From NCBI GenBank assembly GCA_008330645.1, contig VLTN01000002.1, forward strand, positions 1,178,001 through 1,242,000: 64,000 nucleotides of DNA. Reading direction: 5' to 3'. This document shows, one piece after another, positions 34,065-45,488 of the stretch. Positions within the stretch are counted from its first letter, which is position 1. Each line of letters starts with the position of its first letter. The position numbers were made by a program, and so were the translations under genes. The notes under the pieces were generated by a model, which was not told where the DNA came from, did not search any database, and saw nothing but the letters and a program-made list of their open reading frames with translations. Origin of the DNA: Cafeteria roenbergensis (lineage: Eukaryota; Sar; Bigyra; Bicosoecida; Cafeteriaceae).

Positions 34065-34484
34065 TGGATCCTTGTGGCCGAGCGTGCCCCCCCCCCCATT
34101 GGCCGCTGACAAGCCTGCGTGCCCCGGCACTCGCAATCGATTTGCCCCGCTTCGCAGATGGCGGCTGCGTGCTGCCCTGACCAGAATCAAGCATGGCCGT
34201 GCGCTCGCGCTCCGCCTCACATCGGAATCGAGCCCGCCTTGGCTGTTTGTGCTAGCCAGCGAGCGCACCGGTCGCGCCAAGTGCGGCACCATCCACGCAT
34301 CGAATCCAATCGCGCACGGGGTGCTTCTGTGGGCGCATGCGCGCGCAAGCGCGAGCGCACCGTGCGCACGTCTTTGCTTGTTGTTCATGGGGTGCGGAGG
34401 ACGGTGGGCATGTGCACTTGCATTCCGAGGGGCGAGGATGGCAGCCGGTGCCTGGGCCCGCATGCGAGACTGCTTGTCCGAGCT
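34065..34484. other. Convergent intergenic region, no gene seen
   Basis: 420 bp between the stops of the RNPS1-like gene (+) and glycyl-tRNA synthetase (-). Contains a C run near 34087-34096. Nothing else recognised. Confidence 0.5.
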
Positions 34485-36124
34485 CTAGCGAACAACGGTG
34501 GCAAAGACCCCCTGCAGCTTGTCTCGGGTCAGGCCGCGGGGGCCGATGGCGTCCTCGATGTCCGCCACGGACAGCCTTGCTTGGCGCATGGTGTCCCGGC
34601 AGCGCACGGTGACGGTGCCGTCCTCCAGCGTGGTGTAGTCCACAGTGACGCAGAGCGGGGTTCCCACCTCGTCCTGGCGACGGTACCGCTTGCCGATGGA
34701 TCCGGACGTGTCAACCTGGACGCCGCCGGCCCCCATGCGGCGAAGAGCGGCCGCAATCTCGGCAGCGCGCTCCGGCATGCCGTCCTTGTTCATGAGGGGG
34801 AGCACAGCCGCTCTGCTCGGGGCGATCTCGTCGGGCACGCGCAGGACCAGGCGGCCAGGCGCCTGCTTCTTGCCCTTGGCGGCGGCGGGAGCGGCCTCGG
34901 TGACGAGGCAGTCGCTCAGCACCGCGAGGACGAGCCGGCCCACGCCCAAGGCGGGCTCCACAACAAAAGGGTGGAAGGCGGTCCGGCCCCCGTCGCGCGG
35001 GTCGCGGAAGCGCATGTCCTGCCCGGACGCCGCCTCGTGGCGGAGGAGGTCGTACTTGCCACGGTTCGCGATGCCCCAGAGCTCGCCCCAACCGAACGGG
35101 TAGTTGAACTCAATGTCAGTCGTGGCCAGGGCGTAGTGGGCCAGCTCGCTCTCCTCGTGCACGCGCCGGCGGATGCGGCTCGGGGTCAGGCCGAGACGGT
35201 CGACGAGCCAGGTGTTGCAGTCCTCTACCCACTGCTGAAGCAGGTCTCCACTGCTCTCCGGTTCACAAAACACCTGGATCTCGGCCTGCTCAAACTCCCG
35301 CGTGCGGAAGAGCGACTGGCCCACGGCGATCTCGTTTCGGAAGGACTTGCCGACTTGGGCAAGGCCCGCAGGCAGGCGAGCGCGAGTCAGGGAGAGCACG
35401 AGCGGGCCTTGCACCAGGGCCCCCTGCGCTGTTTCAGGGCGCAGGAAAGCCGTCGAGGAGCCGTCTTGCACGGGGCCAATGCTGGTTTCAAACAGCAGGT
35501 TGAACGGCCGCGGCGTGCCCAGCCCAGCCTCCGCCTTTGCCCCGCAGCTAGGGCATGCCACGCCAAGCGCGACCAGCGCTGCGCCCATCTCCTCGAGCGT
35601 CTTGCCGTCCCAGTGCTCGGCACCGCCGTCCGCCTCCTCCAGGAGCTTGTCGGCGCGGAAGCGACGCTTGCACGTTTCGCACTGCGTCAGCGGGTCCGTG
35701 AACTCCTCCACATGACCGGAGCCGCGCCATACTGCGGGGGCAAGCAAGCACTCGTCAGACGGCACCATGCCCGAGGTTGCGCTCCGTTTGGGCGGCGACA
35801 AACTTCGCTGACGCGCGCTCGAACGCCGAATGCCCCTTGATTGGTGCAGCCCTGCCCTGCCCCATGAAGCGAACCTGCAGGGTTGAGGATGACTCCCGTG
35901 TCAAGCGGTGCGACGTCGTCCCTGTTCTCGACGAAGTCGCGCCACCACATGTCGACGATGTTCTTCTTCAGCTGCGCGCCGACCGGCCCGAAGTCGTACG
36001 TGGTCGCTGCTCCGCCATACACGCCCGAGCTCTCCAGAATGATAGCCCGGGAACGGCAGAACGACATCAGCTCCTCCATTGACGCAACTGGGGAGTCGCT
36101 ATCGAGCCTGTGCACGGCGGACAT
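34485..36124 (-). CDS. Glycyl-tRNA synthetase, class II dimeric type
   Basis: Charges tRNA-Gly. About 498 aa from exons 35875-36124 and 34485-35731 (143-nt intron with a GTTCGC donor, the only donor here that is neither GTGAG nor GTAAG). The splice recreates ILNPA|VWRGSGHVEEF. Class II motifs: helix of motif 1 (FGPVGAQLKKNIVDMWW), ETAQG, motif 2 (GKSFRNEIA...TREFEQAEIQVF), motif 3 (PALGVGRLV). An anticodon-binding domain ends the protein. A Cys pair pattern (CETC...CPSC) suggests a zinc site. There is no WHEP domain and the protein is short, resembling bacterial alpha2 GlyRS more than the roughly 680-aa cytosolic animal enzyme. No clear presequence, so cytosolic, mitochondrial or dual use is open. 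Confidence 0.92.
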
Positions 36125-36510
36125 TGCTGCGCAAACACACCACAAACAAAAAGGGGGTCCCAAGCGCTGCAACAAGGGCGGGTGCGGTCGCCTCTCCGTG
36201 CATGCCCCGCAGCGGCGCGGAATGACATCATTCAATGGGCCAGGGGCGCCGCGTGGTTGATGCGGGAGTCGAGGGCGCGAGCGGGATGCGTCCAGCGCGA
36301 GCCTCACTGCTTGCGCGACGCGCCAGACCGCGGGCAGCAATGTCCTGCCGCCGTGCTGCGTGCGCAAATGCCCTCATAGCGACCGCTCCCAGCTGCTTTG
36401 GCCGACTGAGGCGCTTGGTCTGCGTGCGCGCGCGATCCTCCGGCGATTGTGGCTGCATTCAGCACACCCAGGCTTCACACAGGCACGCTGGGCGGCTCTG
36501 CATTGCGGCG
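36125..36510. other. Intergenic region, no gene seen
   Basis: 386 bp between the GlyRS start and the dioxygenase stop, both minus strand. Should include the GlyRS promoter. Nothing recognised. Confidence 0.5.
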
Positions 36511-37696
36511 TCACAGTTCGTCCTTGGGCGCCTTGACTCGGTGGTTGCGCGGCAAGTGCCTTCGCTGGCGCTTCTTGCCGGCTTCCCTCTTGGCATGGAA
36601 GGTGTTGTGCATTTTCCCGTCCAGGAACTGGGGCATGGCCATCGCAGCGTCGCAGGTGAACCACATGCTGATTGCGTACCGCACCCCTTGCGTGACGGGG
36701 CGGACTCTGTGCAGGTGCTCCTGTCCAGACGTGAAGATAACCACCCGCCCCGCCCGAGGCACCACGGTGAAGTTTCCCTCCGGGTCCATGAACTGAAACT
36801 CTCCCCCGGAAAAGTCCTCGCCGCCTCCCTCCGCGAGGTAGAGCAGGGCAGAGTAGTGGTAGTGCGCCGTGTTGTTCTGCGAGGGAAGCCAACAGCTCGA
36901 GCAGGCGGTTGCTTGCAAAGAAGGGCAAAGGGGGTTGAGCCGGGGGAGCAGCCGCAAGCATGCCGTGCCAGCCGACCCAAATGTGTCGGCGCACCATGGC
37001 ACGGGGGAGGGGGAGAGAGGCCGTGGCCATCGGCACAGCACAGGGCGTACGTGCGCCCTGGGTGCTCACCCTGTCCACGTGAGGGTGCCAGTACTCGTCG
37101 TGGACGTCGCGCGCCCGCCAGGCAGCGCTGCCCTGCAGCCGGGCCACAAACGTGGGCGCCGAGAAGTGGAGCTCGCTCAGCCCGAATTCGCTAGTCAGCA
37201 GAGATTCCAGCGTCCTTCCCACCCGCTGGTAGAGTGTCCTGTGCAGCTGGTTGAGCACGAAGCGTTCCGTCGTCGGCTTGCGCTTCTTGCCCAAGTCACG
37301 GTACAGGCCTTGGAGGCCCAAAACTGAGTGACGGGCAAACCCGGTGTTCACATCCACGATGGACGGGCCGTCGAGAAGCGGCAGCGGGGTTTGTCCCGGC
37401 GTGTTCCAGCCGTGGGGGAGATCGTGCCCCGCTTTGCGCGCCGCAAACGCCAACGCTTCGTCTGCCATGGCTCGCAAGCTCGCGGCCTCCTCTGAAGTGA
37501 TAACATTATCGAACACCGCACGCCCGCACGCCTGCGGCTGGCAGCCTCGGGGAAGACTCTCGTAGTCGTCGTTGCATGCGACCGACGCACGATACGGCTG
37601 GTCCAGCGGCGCGGCGTCCATATCCACAGCGATTCCGGCAGCCAAAGTAAGCAGGCCGCCAGCTGCAGCAGCGAGGAGGCCCAGCGAGCGGCGCAT
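36511..37696 (-). CDS. OGFOD3-like 2-oxoglutarate/Fe(II) oxygenase with C-terminal KDEL
   Basis: Predicted ER-lumenal dioxygenase, 330 aa. Exons are 37070-37696 and 36511-36876 (193-nt intron), spliced as HPHVDR|NNTAHYHYSALLYL. The N-terminus is a signal peptide or anchor (MRRSLGLLAAAAGGLLTLAAGIAV). Iron ligands: His about 206 and Asp about 208 in HPHVD, and distal His about 265 in EHLHRV; the 2-oxoglutarate Arg is in GVRYAISMWF. The segment GEFQFMDPEGNFTVVPRAGR matches animal OGFOD3. The protein ends KDEL, the ER retrieval signal, after a basic tail. OGFOD3's substrate is unknown; prolyl hydroxylation is the nearest activity by fold. Divergent from eRF1. Confidence 0.85.
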
Positions 37697-38041
37697 GGCT
37701 GCGCCGGCGGCTTTGCGTCGCGCGAAGGCTCCGGGTGCCGCCCGGAGTTCGGCAACTCGCGCAATATTTGCAACGTCGGCAGAGCGCCCGGGTTGGGGAC
37801 GGGAAGCATGCCCGCCCAACGAGCGCCCAATGCGAGCGACCGGCCGGGGCACGAGAGTTCAAACCCACAGCAGACTGTGGGCATTGGGAAGCTGAGAGGC
37901 GAGCCCCCCGCTCCGGCTGCGGGCCAGCACCTGGCGAACGGGGAAGAGAGATTCGCGGCAAACACCCCTCTGCCTTTCAAACTGCCTCTGCCGAACTCGA
38001 AGGAGCGCGCAGTTCCGGGTGCCCGAACACTCCCGAGCGAC
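37697..38041. promoter_or_regulatory. Divergent promoter region, OGFOD3-like / eRF1
   Basis: 345 bp between divergent start codons. No clear core-promoter element seen. Confidence 0.35.
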
Positions 38042-40137
38042 ATGGCAGCAGGAGCTGGCGCGGCGGCCGCCGCCGCAGCGGCCGGCGACGAGACGACAGC
38101 CATTGAGATCTTCAAGATCAAGAAGCTCGTCAACTCTCTGGACAGGGCCCGTGGGTGAGGCGGCGCAAGGCTGGCCGTTCGGCGCAGGCTGCTGCTGGCC
38201 GCATCGCGCAGCAGCGTGTTCTCGAGCGCGTGCCAGCAAGCGGGCCTCCCATGCCGCCCTCGCCCCGCACGTGCACTTTCCCGCCTTGACTGCGCAGCAA
38301 CGGTACGAGCATGATTTCGCTCGTTCTGCCTCCCAAGAGCCAGGTGAGCGCGACAATGCGGAAGGACCAGGACATTTTGTCCACTTCCTCTGCCGCGTCC
38401 GCCCCGTCCCCGTCGCCGCCCGCGCTCCGGCAGCTCACGGCCTCATTCATCTCCCCTCGTATCATTCCTGCCGCAGATCGCGCAAGCCGCCAAGATGCTT
38501 GCGGACGAGTATGGCACCGCGTCGAACATCAAGTCCCGCGTGAACAGGTGAGCCTTCGGATCGCCGATTCGATCATCGCCTTGCCAACGTTCCCTCGCAC
38601 CTCGCCCCTAGCTGCCACTGTGGGCCCGTTGGCGCTGCGGGCGGAGTGCCTCCCACGTGGAGCAGCATGCATGCGTCCCCTGCCATCAGCGCTACCGTGA
38701 GGTGTTTGGACTGCACATTTCTGTGCTCGCAGGCTGTCAGTGCTGTCTGCTATCACCTCGACCCAGCAGCGCTTGAAGAACTGGACCAAGTGCCCCGACA
38801 ACGGCCTGGTCATCTTCGTCGGTGAGATCCTCACGGACGACGGCAAGGAGAAGAAGCTGGCGATCGACTTTGAGCCGTTCAAGCCGATCAACACCTCCCT
38901 CTACCTCTGCGACAACCGCTTCCACACCGAGGCCCTCAGCGAGCTGCTGACTGACGATGACGCCTTTGGCTTCATCGTCATGGACGGCAGCGGCTCGTTG
39001 TACGGCCGCGTGAGCGGAAGCTCCCGCGAAATCCTTCATCGTTTCACCGTAGACCTTCCCAAGAAGCACGGGCGCGGTGGACAGTCAGCTCTCCGCTTCG
39101 CTCGTCTCCGCCTCGAGAAGCGGCACAACTACGTGCGCAAGGTGGCAGAGAACGCCGTGGCGCAGTTCATCACCGCCGACCGCCCCAACGTGAAGGGAAT
39201 CGTTCTCGCCGGTTCGGCCGAGTTCAAGAACGACCTGCAAAAGTCTGACCTTCTCGACCCGCGCCTCAAGTCCATTGTGATCAAGGTCGTGGACGTGTCC
39301 TACGGCGGTGAGAATGGCTTCAACCAGGCCATCGAGCTGTCGTCCGAGTGCCTCTCCAACGTGAAGCTTATCGAGGAGAAGCGCCTCATCGGCAGCTTCT
39401 TCGACGAGATCGCCCGTGACACCGGAATGTTCTGCTTCGGCATCAAGGACACGATGATGGCGCTCGAGATGTCTGCCTGCGAAAAGGTCATCTTGTGGGA
39501 AGACCTTCCGCTCGTTCGCTACGAGCTGCGCAACCCCAGCACCGGCGAAGCGTCCGTGATGTTCCTCAACCCGGAGGAGGCCGAGGATCGCACCAAGTTC
39601 CGGGACCCAGCGACGGGAGTGGACCTGGAGGTGAGAACAATGCCGCCGCCCTTTGGCCGGCCTGATGCGCATTGCGCGACGACCTTGGCGCAGTTATGGT
39701 TTGCTCTTTGGGGAATTTCCACCCGCTGGGCTTGTTTCTGCTGTGCAACATTGATTATCACGACTCTGATAGGGGCAAAGTATCCCGACCATTCCCACGG
39801 GGCCGAGCCTAGAGACGAGTATCGACATTTCGCTTCAACCAGCCCGTCGTTGTTCTGCGCGCTCGGCACGGCTTCTCCGCCTCACGCCCCTCCCGCCCTG
39901 CTCATTGCCCCCTGCGTGGTTCGTGAACTTGTGCAGATCTCGGACCACACTCCTTTCGTCGAGTGGATGGCAGAGAACTTCAAGTCGTTCGGTGCCCGCG
40001 TGGAGTTTATCACGGACAGGTCCGCAGAGGGCGCACAGTTTGTGCGCGGCTTTGGAGGCATTGGCGGCTTGATGCGGTGGAAGGTCGACTTCGTCGAGAT
40101 GGATGAGTTCATGGATGACGATGAGGACTTCATCTGA
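38042..40137 (+). CDS. Eukaryotic translation release factor 1 (eRF1)
   Basis: Recognises all stop codons in the ribosomal A site and triggers peptide release with eRF3. 442 aa from five exons: 38042-38154, 38298-38343, 38477-38547, 38733-39630, 39937-40137. Splicing recreates [51 protein letters not shown]. Functional motifs are intact: GTS, TASNIKS, YLCDNRF (YxCxxxF) and the catalytic GRGGQ loop. The C-terminal domain has [13 protein letters not shown] and GFGGIGG and ends in an acidic tail, as needed for eRF3 binding. The last intron (306 nt) has no in-frame stop, so it reads through as open frame. No sign of altered stop-codon use. Confidence 0.97.
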
Positions 40138-40761
40138 GCACGCTCGTAGCAGCCGCGTTGTCGTGGCCTCGCGTGCTCCCTTCAGCTCCCGCCTTGCCGG
40201 GGCGGGCTGGCGGCTGCAGCCCTTGGATGTGCTGCCGGCTCTTCGGCGCAACTGCTCCGCAGCGGGCATCGTTGCAGAATCCTTGTCGACGGAGGGCTCC
40301 CGCGCTTTCCGGCTCGGCATCTGCCGGACAGACCCTGACTGTGCGACAGCGGACCCCAGCCACGCCCACATCGCCCCGCCCTCCCCCCCCTCCCCCCCCG
40401 ACACACAACTTGCGTTGCTTGTGCAGCCTGCATCTGCCCTCTTCCTGTGTGCAATTCCGTCGTCAGCTGTTGCCCAACCTGTAAATGAGCCCCTTGGGAC
40501 CGCAACGCGCGACAGCATAGGTCACACGCTTTGCCCCGTTGCAAGGCGCAGCGATGGCTGCGTCGGACGCCACAAGCAGTCGTAAGCGAACGGCCTCGGC
40601 TCTGCTGAACCGCCCGCAACAACCGGCCCAACCGCGAGCCGCCGCACCACGGAGCTGACCCGTCGGCAGCGGCGCAGCTCCCCTTTGGGGCGCGCCTTCC
40701 TCCCCCTCCCCGCGCCCGACCGGCGTTTCGGCGGGCTGGGTCGGGGGGCGGGCCTTGCACA
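40138..40761. other. Intergenic region, no gene seen
   Basis: 624 bp between the eRF1 stop and the ABHD17-like start, same strand. Pyrimidine-rich run with two C tracts near 40381-40400. No ORF here resembles a known family. Confidence 0.5.
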
Positions 40762-43700
40762 ATGGCCGGAGCGTTGTGCTGGCTGTGCGCAACTCACGGG
40801 TGCTCGCCAGAACGCGCCGGCGCAGCTGTCGCGTTCCACCCGCCTCCCAAGCCGACATACTTTGTGGGGAGAGCGCCAAGCGGTGCTCTGCGGTGGTGCC
40901 TGGCGAGGACGGCTGGGGCCCGGTACCCGTTTCCGACCAGGGTGGACCAGCTAGTCACCGCCCGTGGCGAGCGCATTCCAGTCTTTGCCATGATGTACCC
41001 GCGAATGCCGGTTGAGGTCGGCTTCCCGATGCTGGCCATCACGAGCCAGCTCGTTGACGCGTGCGTGCCGGCGCCGCTGACGCTCCTCTACGTGCACGGA
41101 AACGCCTGTGACTCGGGCCAGTGCCGCGATCTGTGCGTGGAGCTTTGCGTCAATCTGCGCGTCAACGTGGTGGTAGTGGAACTTTCCGGGTTCGGCACAT
41201 CCTCCGCTGCGGAGCCGCTCGAGTCTAGTACGCTGGCAGACGTCCTGACGGCCTACGACTGGGTGTTGCGCCAGCCGTTCTGCGGCAGCCCCAGCCAGGT
41301 GCTGGCCATGGGCGATTCGGTGGGCTGCGGCCCGGCCTCCTACCTGGCCTCTCGCCGCCCGCTTCGCGGCCTGGTGCTGCACGTGCCCATGACCTCAGCT
41401 GTGCGTGTCCTGACGGGCAGCCGGTGCGTTACCTGCGCCATGCGCGCTTGCGATGTGTACCGCTCCCTCCCGCGGCTCAGCCGCTGCCGCTGCCCTGTGC
41501 TACTCATCCACGGCCGCCTGGACGCCGTGGTTCCCGTGTCCGAGGGGGAGGACGTCGAGGCAACCCTCCGCCGGGCGGCAGCGCAGGCGGGCAGGGCCGA
41601 GGCCCGTGCCCTCCGCGTGGCCCAGCGCCGTGCAGGTGCCGCCGCGCGAATCGGGTCACCGTCAGAGCCGCCCGCTCCTGCGGCCAAGGCCACAGGCGGC
41701 CCGCGGCTGGCCAGCGCTGACGCCGACGCGCTTCGCCCTGCACCGGAGCCGACGCGGAACCCGGCAGCGTGGGCCGCGGCCCCCTCTCACGCACGGGCGG
41801 TTCCGAACCCAATGGCTGGCCTCTCCCCCCCTCGCGCGGGCGGTCCGCCACCGGGAGCAGGGCAGGACCGAGCGGCCGGGCTTGCGGGGCCGGGCGGGCA
41901 GGCCAAGCACGACCCGCCCGGTCGCAGCCGCGCCGGCGCTCCGGATGCAGAAGCCGGTGCGGGGGGCGCGGAGCCTGCAAGGGCGCCGGGGTCGGGGGCT
42001 CCCGGCGGGCCAGGAGGGTTGTCTTGGCGCGTTCCGGCCGGCGGGCCCCGCGTGGACGCCTGGTATCCCGCGCTGGCCGACCACTTCTCGGTGCGCGTGC
42101 GGTACAGGGAGGACTACTACCGGCGGTTTCGCCGCTTCATCGCGTCGCTGACGCCGTGGGAGGCATCTCGCGCGGGGCGGTTCGTCCGCTCGCCGCTCCT
42201 CTTCGGCGACGCGCTGCACGAGGCGCTGTCAGACCTCTTCGGCGCCGGCATGGCGGCCGCCAGGGCGGCGCAGTTGCTGGTTCGCACGGAGGCTGCGTTG
42301 CGGACAGGCAGGGTCGGGGGCGGCTTGGATGGAAGAGCAACGCTTGCAGCAGGCACGCCTGGTCTGCCCGCCGCGGCCGCCACGGCGGTCAGGGCGCTCC
42401 GCCGCGCGGCAAGCCGGTTCCCGCGGCCGCCTGGGCTGCCCCGCTGGACCTTCTCGCCCACCGGGCCGCGGGGGGCCACCCCTGCTTCGTCCGGCGCCGA
42501 CGGCGAGGGGTCGTCTGACGCTGCCCACCGCGGGCGGCAGTGGGGCGGCGAGGGTCTCCACCGTGCGTCCCAGCCGCCGCCCCAGCACACCGTCGGGTCG
42601 CGGCACGGCCAGGCAGCCTTCGGGCCGGTTCCCCGCACACGGACCGGCAGAGCTTCCAGCACCGACGCGAGGGCCGCGCCCAGGCCCGGGGGCCGCGGGC
42701 CGTCCAGCGGCGGGACAAGCGGCCGAGCCTCCGCGGGGGGCGCTTGGGAGGGGCAGGGCGGGACACGGCAGGACGGCGGGGGGGGGTCGAGCCCCCGGTC
42801 GAGGGGGGGCAGCAGCGGGGCGGCCAGCCGTGGGCCGGCCTCTCCGCTACGCGCGGCGGTGCCGCCGGTTGGAGGCAGCCTTGTCGCCCTGTCTGGCGTG
42901 TCGGCCCTGGGGGCGGACCAGCCGCCCGCGCGGAGGGCGCAGGACCCTGCGGCTGGCGTGTCGGGAGCGCAGGCGCATTCGGGGTCGAGGCCTCGCCAGC
43001 TCGCCCGGGTGGCGGAGGGGGACGCGGAGGAGGCCGGCGGCGCGTCGCCGACGTTCTCCGACGCGAGCGGCAGGAGCAGGCGGCGGGCAGGGAGCGCCGC
43101 GGGCGGGTCGAGCGGCGGGTGGGCGGCCGCCGGGGAGGCGTCGGGGACCGACAGCGGGCGGGAGCGAGCCCGCGACGAGGACGTCTCCCTCGTCGTCGTT
43201 CGACCCCCTCCCTTGCCCGTCCTTCGCATGGGCTGCGGGCCGGGCAGCAGCCTGGGCCTGTCTGGGGCCTGGAGCGCGGCCCCGCCGCTGTGGCAGCAGC
43301 CCGCCGAGGCGATGGGCCTCGGCTTTGCAGTCACGGCAGACGGGGTGCATGGCTACGGGGTGCGCTCGAAGCTGCCGCAGCCGCCCGTGGCGTCGCTTGC
43401 CGGGTGGATCGCGGCCGTCAGGCGGCAGAGCGGGGGGGCTGCCCTGACAGGAAACGCCGCCCAGACGGGCGCGGCGCTGGCCGTGGCCGTGTGCACGGGG
43501 GCGTCGCTCTGGATGGAGCGGCTGGTGCTGGACCTGCTGGCCGACGACTCCGGCGCCTCTGTGACTGGCATGAGGGCGGCTGCGGCAGCGGCGGTGGCGG
43601 CTGCGGCTGCGGCGGCGGCTGCAGAGGGCGGCGTGCGCTCGCCGACCGACTTCTCGCGCGCCGGGCACGCGAGCGGGGCCTCCGGCGCCACGGCGGAGGC

Positions 43701-44370
43701 GACGGCGCAGGCAACTGCGGCGGCTGCTGCTGCGGGCGCGGCAGCCATGTCGGCCTCAGCCCATGGCGGGCCTCCCTTGCACATCGGAACGGCCGGCAGA
43801 GCCGGCGTGCCCGCGGCGCGGCTGGCGGCCGGCAGCGCGCCTTCCGCACTGCTGGGCCCCGGGGGAGGGCTGGCCGCCCTGCCGGTGCGTCTTCGGCCGC
43901 AGACGGGCTTGCGAGCCGCCGACGCCGTCGGAGGCTCGTCGCGCGACAGCGGAAGTCTTGCAGCAGTGGGCAGCGGCGGCGCGAGCCGTCTCGCCGACTT
44001 CCACGACGCGGAGACGGCGGCTGCCGTCATGGCCGACGCCGGCGCGACTGACTCGGAGTCGGAGGGCGAGATTGGGGCCGGCTCGGTGGGAGGGCGGGCC
44101 CCCAGCAGGGGGGGCGGGCGCCTCTCACCCAGCTTCTCGCGGGGTAGAGAGAGCCACGGAGAGGCGTCTGTGGGCAGCAGGGCCGGGAGCCGGCCGCGGC
44201 GCGGGGCTAGCAGGCGCCGTCAGCGGGAGAGGCGGGCGAGGTCCCGGTCTGGGACCCCCGGTGCCCGGTCACCGCACGGCGGCGGGGAGGCGGTGGACGC
44301 GTTGCCGCGAGGCGATGGCGATGAGTGGCGGCGGCTGGGCCAGCACGGCCAGCATCGACCCCCCCACATT

Positions 44371-44410
<40 letters not shown>

Positions 44411-45156
44411 GGCGCAGGCCACAGTCGAGAGGCTCGCGCTCGCGGCGCTCGCGCTCGCGTGGCCGACCCGGGCGCGAGCTCGACGGGGAACCGTGGCCGC
44501 CGGTGCCAGACCACTTCAGCACCGCGGCGGGTGGCACGGACCAGGGCGGGTGGCGCACGCGTGGTCCGCACGCAGCTGCGCCGGACGGGCAGCCACGCGG
44601 CAGCGAGGAGGAGGAGGAAGAAGAGGAGGACCTCTCCGACGACGACGAACTCGGCGACGACGACCCCGTCTTCGGTGGCGGGGCAGGGGCAGGGGCAGGG
44701 GCAGGGGTAGGGGCCGCTCAGACCAGGCACCTTGGCGCTCCAGCGCTCGTTGTCGGGGGCAGAGCCGGCATGGTGGCGGGGGAGCGGGCAAGCGACAGGG
44801 GCAGCGCGCGTCCAGCCAAGCCGTCCGGTCCCCGCCCGCCGAGTTCCCGCGCCAGGCCAGCGGCATCTCGTGCTCGCAGTCCCGCGGGCACCAGGCGGGC
44901 CGACCACGCGAGCCTGTCCGCGGTCGCCCTCCCCAAAGCGGGGCCGGATTCTCGAACCCGCGCCCACGGCCGAGGCGCTGCAGGGTCGGCGAGCCGCGTC
45001 CGCCGCTCCGTCTCCGACGCGCCCAAGCCGCCAACGGCTGACAGTGCGCGATGGCAGGACCTCATGGCGTTCCGGTCCCCAAACACGTCATCCAGCCGAA
45101 GGTCGCGCTCTTCCATCGCGAGCGCCGAAGAGGCAGGAGCAGCCTCAAGGCACTGA
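40762..45156 (+). CDS. ABHD17-like serine hydrolase fused to a very long disordered C-terminus
   Basis: 1464-aa open frame with no intron found. The first 470 residues match ABHD17 depalmitoylases, which remove palmitate from Ras and synaptic proteins. A Cys-bearing N-terminus (CWLCATHGC) precedes AVAFHPPPKPTYFV, as in ABHD17, where these Cys are palmitoylated. Oxyanion region LLYVHGNACDSGQ; nucleophile elbow GDSVG with Ser about 186; Asp about 254 in HGRLDAVV; and a His about 441 in LADHFSV followed by YYRRFRRFIASL. The Asp-to-His spacing is expanded by a low-complexity insert of about 150 residues. After residue 480 the chain is Ala/Gly/Ser/Arg-rich to the end, with polyQ, polyE and Ser-Arg runs. 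Undetected introns or a second gene in this region are possible. Confidence 0.72.
44374..44406 (+). repeat. CAG repeat encoding polyQ
   Basis: Eleven CAG codons followed by Arg codons, in the disordered tail of the ABHD17-like protein near residue 1205. Confidence 0.95.
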
Positions 45157-45488
45157 CTGCTGCGGCGGCAGCCTCTCGGGTCGCCTTGGGGGAACTCTGG
45201 CCGCTGGCGCCCCTCGGAATTGATTGCGCTGGCGTCGCTTGTTTGGAGCGCGTGCCTGGGTGGGCCCTGGCTGCGCGCCGTCCGAGACCGCGACCTCTCG
45301 ACGCTTGTTCACCAGACAGGGCTTCGTCGCACAAGAGCGCCAGCCGCACCACAGCACGCGCGCTGGCCGTCGCCACTGCATTAAAAAACGCCCGGCAGAG
45401 CGAGAGCGCTCGGGAAAGCCGACGGCCAAGGACGCCGCCGTGTTCCGCCGCCGTCCGTCACTCGCGCTGGCTTCGCGCAACTGCCCCC
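45157..45488. other. Intergenic region upstream of the myosin gene
   Basis: 332 bp between the ABHD17-like stop and the myosin start, same strand. It holds the A/T-rich element listed at 45380-45389. No gene seen. Confidence 0.5.
45380..45389 (+). promoter_or_regulatory. Possible TATA-like element of the myosin gene
   Basis: ATTAAAAAAC stands out in very GC-rich surroundings 100 bp upstream of the myosin start codon. A core-promoter role is a guess from composition and position. Confidence 0.25.

Noticed and set aside
42117-43334. Long minus-strand open frames antisense to the ABHD17-like tail.
   Set aside because: Compositional mirror of a low-complexity GC-rich region; no start context, splice structure or similarity.
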